DNA of 64,000 nt from Clostridia bacterium. Lineage in GTDB: Bacteria > Bacillota > Clostridia > Oscillospirales > RGIG8002. The notes under the pieces were generated by a model, which was not told the origin of the DNA, did no database searches, and saw only the letters and a program-made list of their open reading frames with translations. Below are positions 43,386 to 51,937 of the stretch, piece by piece. The position numbers were made by a program, and so were the translations under genes. Location: assembly GCA_017620395.1 (NCBI GenBank), contig JAFZQJ010000027.1, forward strand, positions 18,331-82,330, read 5' to 3'. Each line of letters begins with the position of its first letter. Positions within the stretch are counted from its first letter, which is position 1.

Positions 43386-43414
43386 TTTCAATTAACATCG
43401 CCGCGTGTTATAAT
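43386..43414 (+). promoter_or_regulatory. Probable promoter of the penicillin-binding protein gene
   Basis: TATAAT at 43409-43414 with a weak TTTCAA 17 bases upstream, about 29 bases before the start codon. Confidence 0.55.
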
Positions 43415-43442
43415 ATAAGCGTAGAAAGGGGTCTTGTCACGA

Positions 43443-45722
43443 ATGAAGCGATTCCTGAAAAACGTGTGGGATAAGATCAAGGCCTTTTGGAGAATAATCA
43501 CAAAACCGTTCTCAAAGCTTCGCGCCTGGTGGCGCACCTTCCGCGAAACGAAGGTGGGCAAGGTCGTCAAGTGGGTAGGCAGGACCGTGGGAACGCTTCT
43601 TTTGGTACTCTTTTTTACCGGCGTTTTCACCGCGCTTACCGTGCTGATATACATTACGCAGTTTATTAACCCCGATATCGGCATCGATCTCAACAACCTG
43701 AGTCTCGCATACACTTCCACGATTTATTACACGGACAACGTCACTGGCGAACCGGTAGTTGAAGAAAAGCTTTATCTCAACGAGAACTGTATATGGGTGG
43801 ATCTTGAGAACATACCGGATAATCTGGTCAACGCGTTCATCGCTATAGAAGACCAGCGTTTTTGGGAGCACGGCGGCGTCGACTGGAAGCGTACGTTCGG
43901 CGCTATCCTGAACACTTTTACCGGAACCGACAGCCGCTACGGCGGTTCCACTATAGACCAGCAGCTGATAAAAAATCTGACGGGCGATAACGAGGTCTCT
44001 ATAAAACGAAAAATAATGGAGATCGTCAGAGCGACGCACCTCGAGAAGAAGTATTCCAAAAAGACGATCCTCGAGGTCTATCTGAACAGGATAAACCTCG
44101 GCAGCACCTACACGGGCGTTCAGGTTGCCGCCAACTCATACTTTGACAAGGATGTTTCGGAGCTTACGCTTGCTGAATGCGCGAGCATCGCGGGCATAAC
44201 GCGTGCTCCGACGAAGTATAATCCTCAGTTGAATCTTCAGAATAACAGGGACAGAGCCGTCGTCGTCCTCGATCAGATGCTCCAGCAGGGCTACATCACT
44301 CCGCAGCAGCACGCGGAAGCAAAGGCTGAGATCGCGGAGCTCGAGGTCCTGCCGAGAAAGAATATAGATCAGCCCGAGTTTATACAGAGCTACTTCACCG
44401 ATCAGGTAATTGAAGAGGTTACCAAAGATCTGATGGAGCAGTACGGATACGAGAAGAGTCACGCGCAGAACATCGTTTACACCGGCGGATTGAGCATCTA
44501 CTGCACCATGGATAAGGATATTCAGGATATCATGGAGCAGAAATACGCCGAGACCGAGTTCAACAACGCGACGAACAAATACGGCGAAAAAATCGAATCC
44601 GCGATGGTTGTCATGGATTATACCGGCGCGGTTAGGGGCATAATAGGCGGCAGAGAGAAGACGGGCAACCGTGTTCTCAACCGCGCTACGCAGTCGTTGC
44701 GTCCGCCGGGCTCGTCAATAAAGCCCCTCAGCGTTTACGGACCCGCGTTCGAGTATTCGAAAGATATCGTGTGGAATCTGGAGATCGAGGATTCACCCGT
44801 TGACGGCAAGTGGCCGAAGAATCAGAGCGGCACGCCGTCGGGTGAAATGATAACGGTTCAACGCGGTCTTGCGCTTTCGCTCAACACCATAGCGGTCAGA
44901 GTAATGAAAGAGTTTGTGACGACCTCCGTTTCTTATGAGTTCCTTAAGACGAAACTGCATATCACCAGTTTGGTCGACTCGCAGAAGAGGGACGGGAAGA
45001 CGCTGTCCGACATCGCGCTCGCTCCGCTTGCGCTCGGTCAGCTCACGAACGGCATTTCCGTGCTTGAGTTGTGCGCCGGATATACTATTTTCGGCAGCGG
45101 CGGAATGCACGCCGATCCGTACTTCTATGAAAAGGTTGTCGATTCCGCAGGCAATCTTATACTCGAAAAACGTCCGAATGTAACGGAGGCGATCACCGAG
45201 CAAACGGCGTTTATTATGAACAAGTTGCTTCAGACGGTCGTTTCGTCCGGTACCGGTACGCCGGCGAAGTTCAAGGGCTTTGAAATCGGCGGCAAGACCG
45301 GTACGTCAAACGACGACTGCGACCGCTGGTTCGTTGGATATACTCCGTACTACGTGGCAGCCGCCTGGACCGGATTCGATTCGCCGACTACCGTCAAGGG
45401 TTTCCGCACAAATCCGTCGGTAACGATTTGGAAGAAGGTAATGGAAGCCATCCACCAAGGCCTGCCGGCAAAGAGTTTCCCGAAGGCTCCGTCCGGCGTT
45501 TACGCCTCGGGCGGCGGCTGGTACAAGAAAGGAACGAAGCCGTACGAACCTCCGGCGCCCGAACCGGAGCCCGAGCCGGAGCCGGAAAGCAGTGCCTCTG
45601 AGGAGGCGCCCGGCGGAGAAGGTTCGGTACCCGAGGAGTCGAGCGGGGGAGACGTTGTAGTCGAGAGCAGCTCGCCCGGCGGAGGCGAAGAGCCTGCGAC
45701 TCCTTCACCTCCGGGAGAGTAG
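43443..45722 (+). CDS. Class A penicillin-binding protein (transglycosylase/transpeptidase)
   Basis: A bifunctional cell wall polymerase of about 759 residues. A basic cytoplasmic tail precedes a transmembrane helix (about 47-72). The GT51 transglycosylase domain has the catalytic Glu in AIEDQRFWEHGG and RKIMEIVRATHLEKKYSK. The transpeptidase domain has the SxxK Ser in PPGSSIKPL (about 423), SLN as the second motif and KTGTS as the third. The C-terminal tail is rich in Pro, Glu and Ser and probably spans the wall. The start could be TTG 43434, which is closer to the GAAAGGGG site; ATG 43443 is used. Its promoter region diverges from the bofC-like and sigK genes. Confidence 0.93.
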   Translation: MKRFLKNVWDKIKAFWRIITKPFSKLRAWWRTFRETKVGKVVKWVGRTVGTLLLVLFFTGVFTALTVLIYITQFINPDIGIDLNNLSLAYTSTIYYTDNVTGEPVVEEKLYLNENCIWVDLENIPDNLVNAFIAIEDQRFWEHGGVDWKRTFGAILNTFTGTDSRYGGSTIDQQLIKNLTGDNEVSIKRKIMEIVRATHLEKKYSKKTILEVYLNRINLGSTYTGVQVAANSYFDKDVSELTLAECASIAGITRAPTKYNPQLNLQNNRDRAVVVLDQMLQQGYITPQQHAEAKAEIAELEVLPRKNIDQPEFIQSYFTDQVIEEVTKDLMEQYGYEKSHAQNIVYTGGLSIYCTMDKDIQDIMEQKYAETEFNNATNKYGEKIESAMVVMDYTGAVRGIIGGREKTGNRVLNRATQSLRPPGSSIKPLSVYGPAFEYSKDIVWNLEIEDSPVDGKWPKNQSGTPSGEMITVQRGLALSLNTIAVRVMKEFVTTSVSYEFLKTKLHITSLVDSQKRDGKTLSDIALAPLALGQLTNGISVLELCAGYTIFGSGGMHADPYFYEKVVDSAGNLILEKRPNVTEAITEQTAFIMNKLLQTVVSSGTGTPAKFKGFEIGGKTGTSNDDCDRWFVGYTPYYVAAAWTGFDSPTTVKGFRTNPSVTIWKKVMEAIHQGLPAKSFPKAPSGVYASGGGWYKKGTKPYEPPAPEPEPEPEPESSASEEAPGGEGSVPEESSGGDVVVESSSPGGGEEPATPSPPGE

Positions 45723-45765
45723 CCCGGTAACGCCGAACGTCAATAGAACGTCAATAAGAGACCAA

Positions 45766-45822
45766 ACGGTTTGTCAGGCTTTTTTGCGTTTGATATACGA
45801 CAAAAAATGCTTGACAAACCGT
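45766..45822. repeat. 11-bp inverted repeat straddling the tRNA-Lys promoter
   Basis: ACGGTTTGTCA at 45766-45776 and TGACAAACCGT at 45812-45822 pair perfectly around 35 bases. The right arm contains most of the -35 box of the tRNA-Lys promoter. The left arm is followed by CTTTTTT, so it could be the end of the penicillin-binding protein transcript. Confidence 0.6.
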
Positions 45823-45839
45823 CGCTCTGTTGCTATACT
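45811..45839 (+). promoter_or_regulatory. Promoter of tRNA-Lys
   Basis: TTGACA, 17-base spacer, TATACT, 17 bases before the mature tRNA 5' end. Confidence 0.85.
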
Positions 45840-45856
45840 ATCGTGGTGTGAGTTTT

Positions 45857-45932
45857 GACCCATTAGCTCAGTTGGCAGAGCACTTGACTTTTAATCAAGG
45901 TGTCCGGAGTTCGAATCTCCGATGGGTCACCA
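45857..45932 (+). tRNA. tRNA-Lys (anticodon TTT)
   Basis: A complete 76-base tRNA. The acceptor pairs GACCCAT with ATGGGTC, the D-loop holds AGTTGGCAGAGC, the anticodon loop is CTTTTAA with TTT, the T-loop is TTCGAAT, and CCA is encoded. Its 3' half is duplicated at 55314 and, more decayed, at 55906. Confidence 0.96.
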
Positions 45933-45934
45933 CC
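45894..45934 (+). repeat. Left direct repeat (attL-like), 3' half of the intact tRNA-Lys
   Basis: Spans the anticodon-stem 3' side, the T-arm, the acceptor 3' strand and two bases beyond CCA. It is identical to 55314-55354. Confidence 0.85.
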
Positions 45935-45940
45935 GAAAAC

Positions 45941-45981
45941 GCCCGCGAGCCCTTTATTTATAAGGCTTCGCGGGCTTTTTT
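45941..45981 (+). terminator. Terminator after tRNA-Lys
   Basis: GCCCGCG and CGCGGGC with an imperfect inner stem, followed by a run of T. A near copy follows the duplicated tRNA fragment at 55361. Confidence 0.85.
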
Positions 45982-46217
45982 GCGCTCGTTTTCACAAGCG
46001 GGCAAAAGACCGATTTTACGCAAAAATACGCAAAAAAACGCCCGTTTACGGCAAGAGTTAAACCAAAAGTTATACCACAAGCGAACCCAGCCGACCCTTA
46101 CCACGACTGGCTTTGCGGGTGTTTGAAATGAAAATACATACAGAGAATGGCGATAATTGTTTCGTTTGTGGCTGATGTTAATTTGATCATTTTTATGCTT
46201 GATGATTAAATTAATGT

Positions 46218-46246
46218 TTGACATATCGTTTTAAATACGCTATAAT
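46218..46246 (+). promoter_or_regulatory. Consensus promoter of the defence operon
   Basis: TTGACA, 17-base spacer, TATAAT, a perfect match to the sigma-A consensus. The start site would be near 46253, upstream of the Fic gene. It probably drives Fic, hsdM and the genes overlapping them. Confidence 0.9.
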
Positions 46247-46296
46247 ACTACAGTACAAGAATGAGCAAAAAGACTCGAATTGAACCGGAGACGACG

Positions 46297-47364
46297 ATGA
46301 GGTTTTTTGATTACAAAAAAGAATACGAAAAACTCCTGTCAGCCGACATAGTTTCGCTTTTGACGGCGATACACGAATACAAAGGCAAGCTACTCCAAAT
46401 CACCGGAGATAAAGCCGAAACGCTCGCGCAGCTGGTTGAAACCGCCAAAATCCGAAGCGCCGGCGCTTCGAACGGAATCGAAGGCATCAGCGCTTCCGAC
46501 GACCGCCTGCAAAAGATCGTCAAAGGAAAGACTCATCCTAAAACGCGAAGCGAAAAAGAAATCGCAGGATATCGCGACGTTCTTTCAACAATCTACCAAA
46601 GCTATGAATATATCCCTCCGCGTTCGTCTATGATTCTTCAACTTCACCGTGATCTTTACAAATTCACGGGCTCGCCGACGGGCGGGAGCTACAGAAACTC
46701 CGACGACTGCGCCGTTGAAACGGACAAGCAGGGGAGCCGCGACGTGCGTTTTCAATCGGTCGCCGCACCTGAAACGCCGGAGTACGTAGACGCGATTTGC
46801 TCTGCGTACGAAGACGCGCTGCGCGGCGGAGAAACCGACGCTCTCGCGCTGATTCCGGTGTTTGTCCTCGATTTCCTGTGCGTCCGCCCGTTCAACGACG
46901 GCAACGGACGCATGAGCCGCCTGCTTACGCTGCTTCTGCTATGCCGCGCGGGATACACGGTCGGCAAATACGTCAGCGTTGAACAACTGATCACCGACAG
47001 TGCGGAAACGTATCGCGAAGCCCTGCGTGAAAGCTCATACGGCTGGCGCGAAGGCGAAAACGATTACGCGCCGTTTGTCCGCTATTTTCTCAGGATCATA
47101 GCCGCCGCATACTGCGAATTCGAAAAACGCGCAGCTCTGATTATCGACGGCGACTATTCCAAACCGGAGAGGATCCGCGAGATCATCAAGGAACGGCTCG
47201 GGCCGATCACCAAGTCTGAAATAATGAAAGAATGCCCGGATATCAGTCAGGTCACGGTGCAGCGCGCGCTGAATGACCTGCTGAAAAACGGGCAAATCGC
47301 CAAGCTCGGCGGCGGCAGATACACGAAATACGTTTGGGAAAACAGCAAGGAGTCAGTGCTATGA
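46297..47364 (+). CDS. Fic-domain protein with altered catalytic motif
   Basis: A 355-residue Fic-family protein. Canonical members transfer AMP to target proteins using an HPFxDGNGR motif. Here the motif reads CVRPFNDGNGRMSR, with Arg197 (codon CGC) where the catalytic His is expected, so AMP transfer may be lost or changed. An inhibitory-helix motif of the S-x-x-x-E-G type (SNGIEG) lies N-terminal to it, as in class II Fic proteins. The C-terminal 60 residues look like a winged helix (ITKSEIMKECPDISQVTVQRALNDLLKNGQIAKLG). ATG 46297 is preferred to 46261 for its GGAG site, for the usual MRxFDY start of the family, and because 46261 lies only about 8 bases after the promoter start. The stop overlaps the hsdM start. 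Confidence 0.88.
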   Translation: MRFFDYKKEYEKLLSADIVSLLTAIHEYKGKLLQITGDKAETLAQLVETAKIRSAGASNGIEGISASDDRLQKIVKGKTHPKTRSEKEIAGYRDVLSTIYQSYEYIPPRSSMILQLHRDLYKFTGSPTGGSYRNSDDCAVETDKQGSRDVRFQSVAAPETPEYVDAICSAYEDALRGGETDALALIPVFVLDFLCVRPFNDGNGRMSRLLTLLLLCRAGYTVGKYVSVEQLITDSAETYREALRESSYGWREGENDYAPFVRYFLRIIAAAYCEFEKRAALIIDGDYSKPERIREIIKERLGPITKSEIMKECPDISQVTVQRALNDLLKNGQIAKLGGGRYTKYVWENSKESVL

Positions 47365-48860
47365 TCACAGGCGAACTTAAAAACAGAATAGACAGTCTTT
47401 GGGAGATCTTTTGGATGGGCGGCCTTACTAACCCGCTTGACGTTATCGAACAGATCACCTATCTTATGTTCATACGCGACCTTGACGACAGCGACAACCT
47501 GCGCGCCAAGGAGAGTGCAATGCTCGGGCTGCCGTATAAGAGCGTTTTTGCGGACGAGGTGACGATCGGCGAGCGCAAGATCGACGGAATCCAGCTCAAA
47601 TGGAGCGTGTTCCACGACTATCCCGCGGCGCGTATGTACTCGGTCATGCAGGAATGGGTGTTTCCTTTCATCAAGAATCTGCACGGCGACAAAAACAGCG
47701 CGTATTCCAAATATATGGACGACGCGATCTTCAAACTGCCCACCCCGCTGATGCTTTCCAAAGTGGTGGACGCGCTTGACGAGCTCTATAAGCTGATGAA
47801 CGAAACGCAGTCCGCGGACGTGCGCGGCGACGTTTACGAATATCTGCTCGCGAAAATCGCCACGGCGGGCGTCAACGGACAGTTCCGCACGCCGCGCCAC
47901 GTCATCAAAATGATGGTCGAGCTGATGGAGCCGAAAGCGGACGACGTGATTGCCGATCCCGCCTGCGGGACGTCCGGATTCCTCGTCGCCGCCGGCGAGT
48001 TTCTGAAAGAGCGCCGCAAGGAAGAGATCTTTTTTGACAGGATCAAAAAAGACCACTTCATGAACCACATGTTCCACGGCTACGATATGGACAGGACGAT
48101 GCTGCGCATAGGCGCGATGAATATGATGACCCACGGGATCGATAATCCCTTTATCGAATACCGCGACAGCTTGTCCGAGCAGAATCCGGATAAGGATAAG
48201 TATTCGCTCATTCTCGCCAATCCGCCGTTCAAAGGCAGCCTGGACGCCGACGCGGTCTCGGCGGACCTGCTGAAGATATGCAAGACGAAGAAGACGGAGC
48301 TGCTTTTCATCGCGCTGTTCCTGCGTATGCTGCGCGTCGGCGGACGCTGCGCCTGTATCGTGCCGGACGGCGTGCTTTTCGGATCTTCAACGGCGCATAA
48401 GGATATCCGCAGGACGCTGATCGAAGAAAACCGCCTCGAAGCCGTGATCTCGATGCCGTCCGGCGTATTCAAACCCTACGCCGGCGTTTCCACCGGGATC
48501 CTGATCTTCACGAAGACGAACCACGGCGGCACGGATAAAGTTTGGTTTTACGATATGCAGGCGGACGGCTATTCGCTTGACGACAAGCGCAGCCCGGTCG
48601 ATGCGAACGATATTCCCGATATCATCGCCCGCTTCCGTAACCTCGCGGCCGAGGAGGTCAGAGAACGCACCGAGCGGAGCTTCTTCGTGCCGAAGGAAGA
48701 GATCGTCGGCAACGATTACGATCTGAGTATCAACAAGTATAAAAAGACGGAGTACAAGCCCGTCGAATACCCGCCGACGAGCGAGATCATGGCGGAACTC
48801 CGGAAGATCGAGAACGAAATCGCCACGGCAATGAATGAACTAGAGGAAATGTTGAAATGA
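47361..48860 (+). CDS. hsdM: Type I restriction-modification DNA methyltransferase subunit
   Basis: The modification subunit, 499 residues, that with HsdS methylates adenine at the recognition site and with HsdR forms the restriction complex. An N-terminal HsdM_N helical domain (about 1-130) precedes the N6-adenine methyltransferase domain, with SAM motif DPACGTSGFLV at about 199 and catalytic NPPF near 287. ATG 47361 overlaps the Fic stop (ATGA) and has AAGGAG 8 bases upstream; an earlier in-frame start would run inside the Fic gene. Base composition is like the host core. Confidence 0.96.
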   Translation: MITGELKNRIDSLWEIFWMGGLTNPLDVIEQITYLMFIRDLDDSDNLRAKESAMLGLPYKSVFADEVTIGERKIDGIQLKWSVFHDYPAARMYSVMQEWVFPFIKNLHGDKNSAYSKYMDDAIFKLPTPLMLSKVVDALDELYKLMNETQSADVRGDVYEYLLAKIATAGVNGQFRTPRHVIKMMVELMEPKADDVIADPACGTSGFLVAAGEFLKERRKEEIFFDRIKKDHFMNHMFHGYDMDRTMLRIGAMNMMTHGIDNPFIEYRDSLSEQNPDKDKYSLILANPPFKGSLDADAVSADLLKICKTKKTELLFIALFLRMLRVGGRCACIVPDGVLFGSSTAHKDIRRTLIEENRLEAVISMPSGVFKPYAGVSTGILIFTKTNHGGTDKVWFYDMQADGYSLDDKRSPVDANDIPDIIARFRNLAAEEVRERTERSFFVPKEEIVGNDYDLSINKYKKTEYKPVEYPPTSEIMAELRKIENEIATAMNELEEMLK

Positions 48861-49075
48861 AAAAGAGAGTATTTGACTACATAAAAGAAAACAAGGGATC
48901 AGATTTACATGAAATAGCAAAGGCAATAAGCGAGGATGAAATGAAAGTCTTAAAAGCAATCAATGATCTTTCAAATGAAGGGTACATTTGCCTTTGCCCA
49001 CATGTCCCGCTTAGCATAAATAATTCTGATAGTTGCAGATATATGGCAATTAAAAAAGATTACACGGAAAAATAA
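48857..49075 (+). CDS. Small winged-helix-like protein in the restriction operon
   Basis: A 72-residue protein whose ATG overlaps the hsdM stop. The sequence KGSDLHEIAKAISEDEMKVLKAINDLSNEGYICLC has the helix-helix-helix-strand pattern of a winged-helix DNA-binding fold, with a short tail. It may regulate the operon or modulate HsdM/HsdS. I know of no named family. Its AT-rich codons contrast with hsdM and resemble hsdS. Confidence 0.72.
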   Translation: MKKRVFDYIKENKGSDLHEIAKAISEDEMKVLKAINDLSNEGYICLCPHVPLSINNSDSCRYMAIKKDYTEK

Positions 49076-49099
49076 ATTCGGATTTGTAGGGATGATTAG

Positions 49100-50200
49100 A
49101 TGAAAGTTAGACTCGGTGAATTAACAAGAATTAGAACTGGAAAGCTTGATGCCAACGCTTCATCGGAAAATGGCGAATATCCGTTTTTTACTTGTTCTAA
49201 GGAGCCCTTGCGGATTTCCTCATATTCATATGATTGTGAGTGCATTCTTGTTGCTGGTAATGGCGATCTAAATGTCAAATACTATAACGGAAAGTTTGAC
49301 GCATACCAAAGAACATACATAATTGAGGATAATGGAAGCGACAGACTATATTTGCCTTATCTGTTTTATTTTATGGATGGATATGTGGAGGAACTGCGCA
49401 AGTTATCTATTGGCGGAGTAATCAAATATATAAAACTCGGAAATCTGACAGATGCTCTAATCGAGCTTCCCAATATTGAAAAGCAAAAGGAAATAGTGGG
49501 CATTTTGAGAAAGGCAAAATCCATTGTTGACGCACGTCAGCGCGAACTCTCAACCCTCGATAATCTCATCAAAGCCCGATTTGTCGAGATGTTTGGGGAT
49601 CCTATGACTAATCCCAAAGAATATCCAATCAAAACAATTTCTGAGTTATTTGATGTCGGTTCCAGCAAACGGGTTTTTGAATCCGAATGGCGTGAAAAAG
49701 GCGTTCCTTTTTACAGGGCGAGGGAGATTGTTAAATTAGCAAAAGAGGGGTTCGTTAACAATGAGCTCTATATTGATGTAGAGCTATACGAAAAATATAA
49801 AACAAAATATGGAGTCCCCAAACCCGGAGATATTATGGTTACTGGCGTTGGGACATTAGGCGTTTGCTATATAGTCCAACCGCATGATAAGTTCTATTTC
49901 AAGGATGGAAACACCTTGTGGTTCAAAAACAGAGGCGTATGTAGTGAGAGATTTATTGTAGAACAATACAAAACGGATTTTGTTCGCAACCAAATTGAAG
50001 CAAACGCAAATGTTTCTACTGTCGGAACTTATACGATAACCAATGCCAATAATACAAAAGTCTTAGTCCCGTCTTTGGAGGAGCAACTGGCATTCAATTC
50101 TTTCGTCGCACAAGTAGACAAATCAAAATTTGCTGTTCAAAAGGCGCTTGATGAAGCGCAGTTGCTGTTTGACAGCTTAATGCAAAAATACTTTGGATGA
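49100..50200 (+). CDS. hsdS: Type I restriction-modification specificity subunit
   Basis: A 366-residue DNA-recognition subunit with two target-recognition domains (about 1-130 and 185-320), each followed by a coiled-coil dimerisation helix (EKQKEIVGILRKAKSIVDAR and EEQLAFNSFVAQVDKSKFA). The TRD2 region YRAREIVKLA and PKPGDIMVTGVGTLG is typical of HsdS. It is distinctly more AT-rich than hsdM, which fits the frequent exchange of specificity genes. Start at ATG after a short gap with a weak site (AGGGATGATTAG). Confidence 0.93.
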   Translation: MKVRLGELTRIRTGKLDANASSENGEYPFFTCSKEPLRISSYSYDCECILVAGNGDLNVKYYNGKFDAYQRTYIIEDNGSDRLYLPYLFYFMDGYVEELRKLSIGGVIKYIKLGNLTDALIELPNIEKQKEIVGILRKAKSIVDARQRELSTLDNLIKARFVEMFGDPMTNPKEYPIKTISELFDVGSSKRVFESEWREKGVPFYRAREIVKLAKEGFVNNELYIDVELYEKYKTKYGVPKPGDIMVTGVGTLGVCYIVQPHDKFYFKDGNTLWFKNRGVCSERFIVEQYKTDFVRNQIEANANVSTVGTYTITNANNTKVLVPSLEEQLAFNSFVAQVDKSKFAVQKALDEAQLLFDSLMQKYFG

Positions 50201-50211
50201 GGTGGTTTAAT

Positions 50212-50616
50212 ATGGAGTTTAAAGATTTAGCACCATGGATTGCAATTACTATAACTTTAGCATTGTCAATTCTTGTTCCGTTGTTTACTCAAATTGCAAA
50301 TAATTGTCACCAAAGAAAACTACAGCAAGAAAAATTCATTTATGAAGAAAGGCAGAAGAGAATAAACGCATATGAATACTTTTTGTCAGAAGTAGGCGCC
50401 GCAGTAACCGCGACGGCTTATCAAGATAAAGAAAACTTCTCAAAAGCCGGCAGCGCAATTCATAAGTTGTATGCCTATGCTCCTATAGAATGGTACGATT
50501 ATTTAGATACATTGACTGAATGCGTTGCAAAACTGGATTGGAATAATGCCAGACCTTTACTTCAAAAACTAGCGAAGTTGGTTAAAGCTGAGTTGAATAG
50601 AGAATGGCACAGGTGA
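50212..50616 (+). CDS. Small membrane-anchored helical protein
   Basis: A 134-residue protein of unknown function. It has one N-terminal transmembrane helix (about 8-28, APWIAITITLALSILVPLF), followed by a charged, helical cytoplasmic part (QRKLQQEKFIYEERQKRINA). ATG 50212 is used because GAGGTGG lies 6 bases before it; an in-frame ATG at 50197 overlaps the hsdS stop. It is AT-rich like hsdS and AbiH and lies between hsdS and the AbiH-like gene. Small TM-helix proteins next to abortive-infection genes are often partners or effectors, but nothing here proves it. Confidence 0.7.
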   Translation: MEFKDLAPWIAITITLALSILVPLFTQIANNCHQRKLQQEKFIYEERQKRINAYEYFLSEVGAAVTATAYQDKENFSKAGSAIHKLYAYAPIEWYDYLDTLTECVAKLDWNNARPLLQKLAKLVKAELNREWHR

Positions 50617-50697
50617 TTAATAAGTAACTATCGTTTAATAGTTGGACGGTAGTTAGATGACTTGAAATAAGGAAGATATAGATTAAAGAGGTATATG

Positions 50698-51921
50698 ATG
50701 GAAGTTTTAATGATAGGAAACGGCTTTGATTTGAGCTGCAACCTGCCGACTACATATTTATGTTTCTTGTGGTCCGTTAGTTGTATAGTGAATTTTGTAA
50801 CAAAACATGGCGGTTTAGGTTTAATAAGTTATTTGCCAGAGATTAGTATTTATGACGTGCTTAGTAATATACAAGGCATTTGCCCTGAAGCCAAAAACAG
50901 TCTTGATGCATATGAAGAGGTGTACAAAAAAGTTATTATTCAAAAAGAGTCCATATGGAAGTTTGCAAAAATATGTGAAGAGAATTGTTGGTGGCATTAT
51001 TTCTATCATAAGGGTTTTATGAATATTAACTGGATTGATTTTGAGCAAGAGATTAAAACAGTATTGGATGTGTTTGAAGACTTCTTTGAGAAGAATAAAG
51101 AAGAGAAACCTGAAAAGTATTATTATGATACATTATTAGACGATGTGTCAAAACAGTATTTATGCTATTTCGATTTCTTTTATGATGTGGATAGTAAAAC
51201 AGGCATTAGGATTTGCAAGAAATACATTAAACGACATCCAATTGATAGCACGAAAATTATAATAGACAGAGAGCAAATAATTACAGAGCTTTATAAAGAT
51301 TTGGGTGGTTTTATAAGTATAATGCGGGAGTACTTTAAAGTTTTTGTCGACGAAACATTAGATGAAATCAAAGCGAGCGGTAATTTTAGGTGCAATGAGG
51401 AGTTCGCGAAGGTTGATATGGTAATATCATTTAATTACACAAACGCTATGGAAAAACTCTATGACATATCAAATGTTGCTCATATTCACGGCAAGATTGA
51501 TGGTGATATAGTGCTTGGTGTTGACCCGGACGAAAAGGATGAGAAGGATGGCGATACCACATTTATACCATTCAAAAAGTATTATCAAAGAGTTGTGAAA
51601 AAAACGGATCTAGATTATTTGGAGAGAATACAAAGCATAATGAAACAGGACTATCCTGCTTATAGTACGCGACTGAGGATATTTGGGCACTCATTAGATA
51701 AAACAGACGGAGACATAATTGAAGAACTTTTTGGTGTTGCTAATGAAATCACTGTTTATTATCATAAAGAGGAAGATGAGCCAAAATTCTTACGGAATCT
51801 CGTTAGAATACTAGGGAAGGAAAAACTCGATGAGATACGTTTGAATAAGAAACTGGAATTTAAGAACATAAGCGAGTTAAAGGTGAGGGAAGAGAAGAGT
51901 AGAGTTTCAATTCAATTTTAA
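50698..51921 (+). CDS. AbiH-family abortive-infection protein
   Basis: A 407-residue protein with the AbiH signatures: an N-terminal MEVLMIGNGFDLSCNLPTTY, a middle MVISFNYTNAMEKLYD with HIHGKIDG, and a C-terminal FGHSLDKTDGDIIEELFG. AbiH proteins protect against phages by an unresolved mechanism that leads to cell death or dormancy. ATG 50698 is chosen over 50695 on Shine-Dalgarno spacing. Strong AT-bias compared with hsdM and hsdR. Insertion between hsdS and hsdR suggests a cargo slot in the restriction operon. Confidence 0.85.
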   Translation: MEVLMIGNGFDLSCNLPTTYLCFLWSVSCIVNFVTKHGGLGLISYLPEISIYDVLSNIQGICPEAKNSLDAYEEVYKKVIIQKESIWKFAKICEENCWWHYFYHKGFMNINWIDFEQEIKTVLDVFEDFFEKNKEEKPEKYYYDTLLDDVSKQYLCYFDFFYDVDSKTGIRICKKYIKRHPIDSTKIIIDREQIITELYKDLGGFISIMREYFKVFVDETLDEIKASGNFRCNEEFAKVDMVISFNYTNAMEKLYDISNVAHIHGKIDGDIVLGVDPDEKDEKDGDTTFIPFKKYYQRVVKKTDLDYLERIQSIMKQDYPAYSTRLRIFGHSLDKTDGDIIEELFGVANEITVYYHKEEDEPKFLRNLVRILGKEKLDEIRLNKKLEFKNISELKVREEKSRVSIQF

Positions 51922-51937
51922 AATATTGGAGGTCTCT

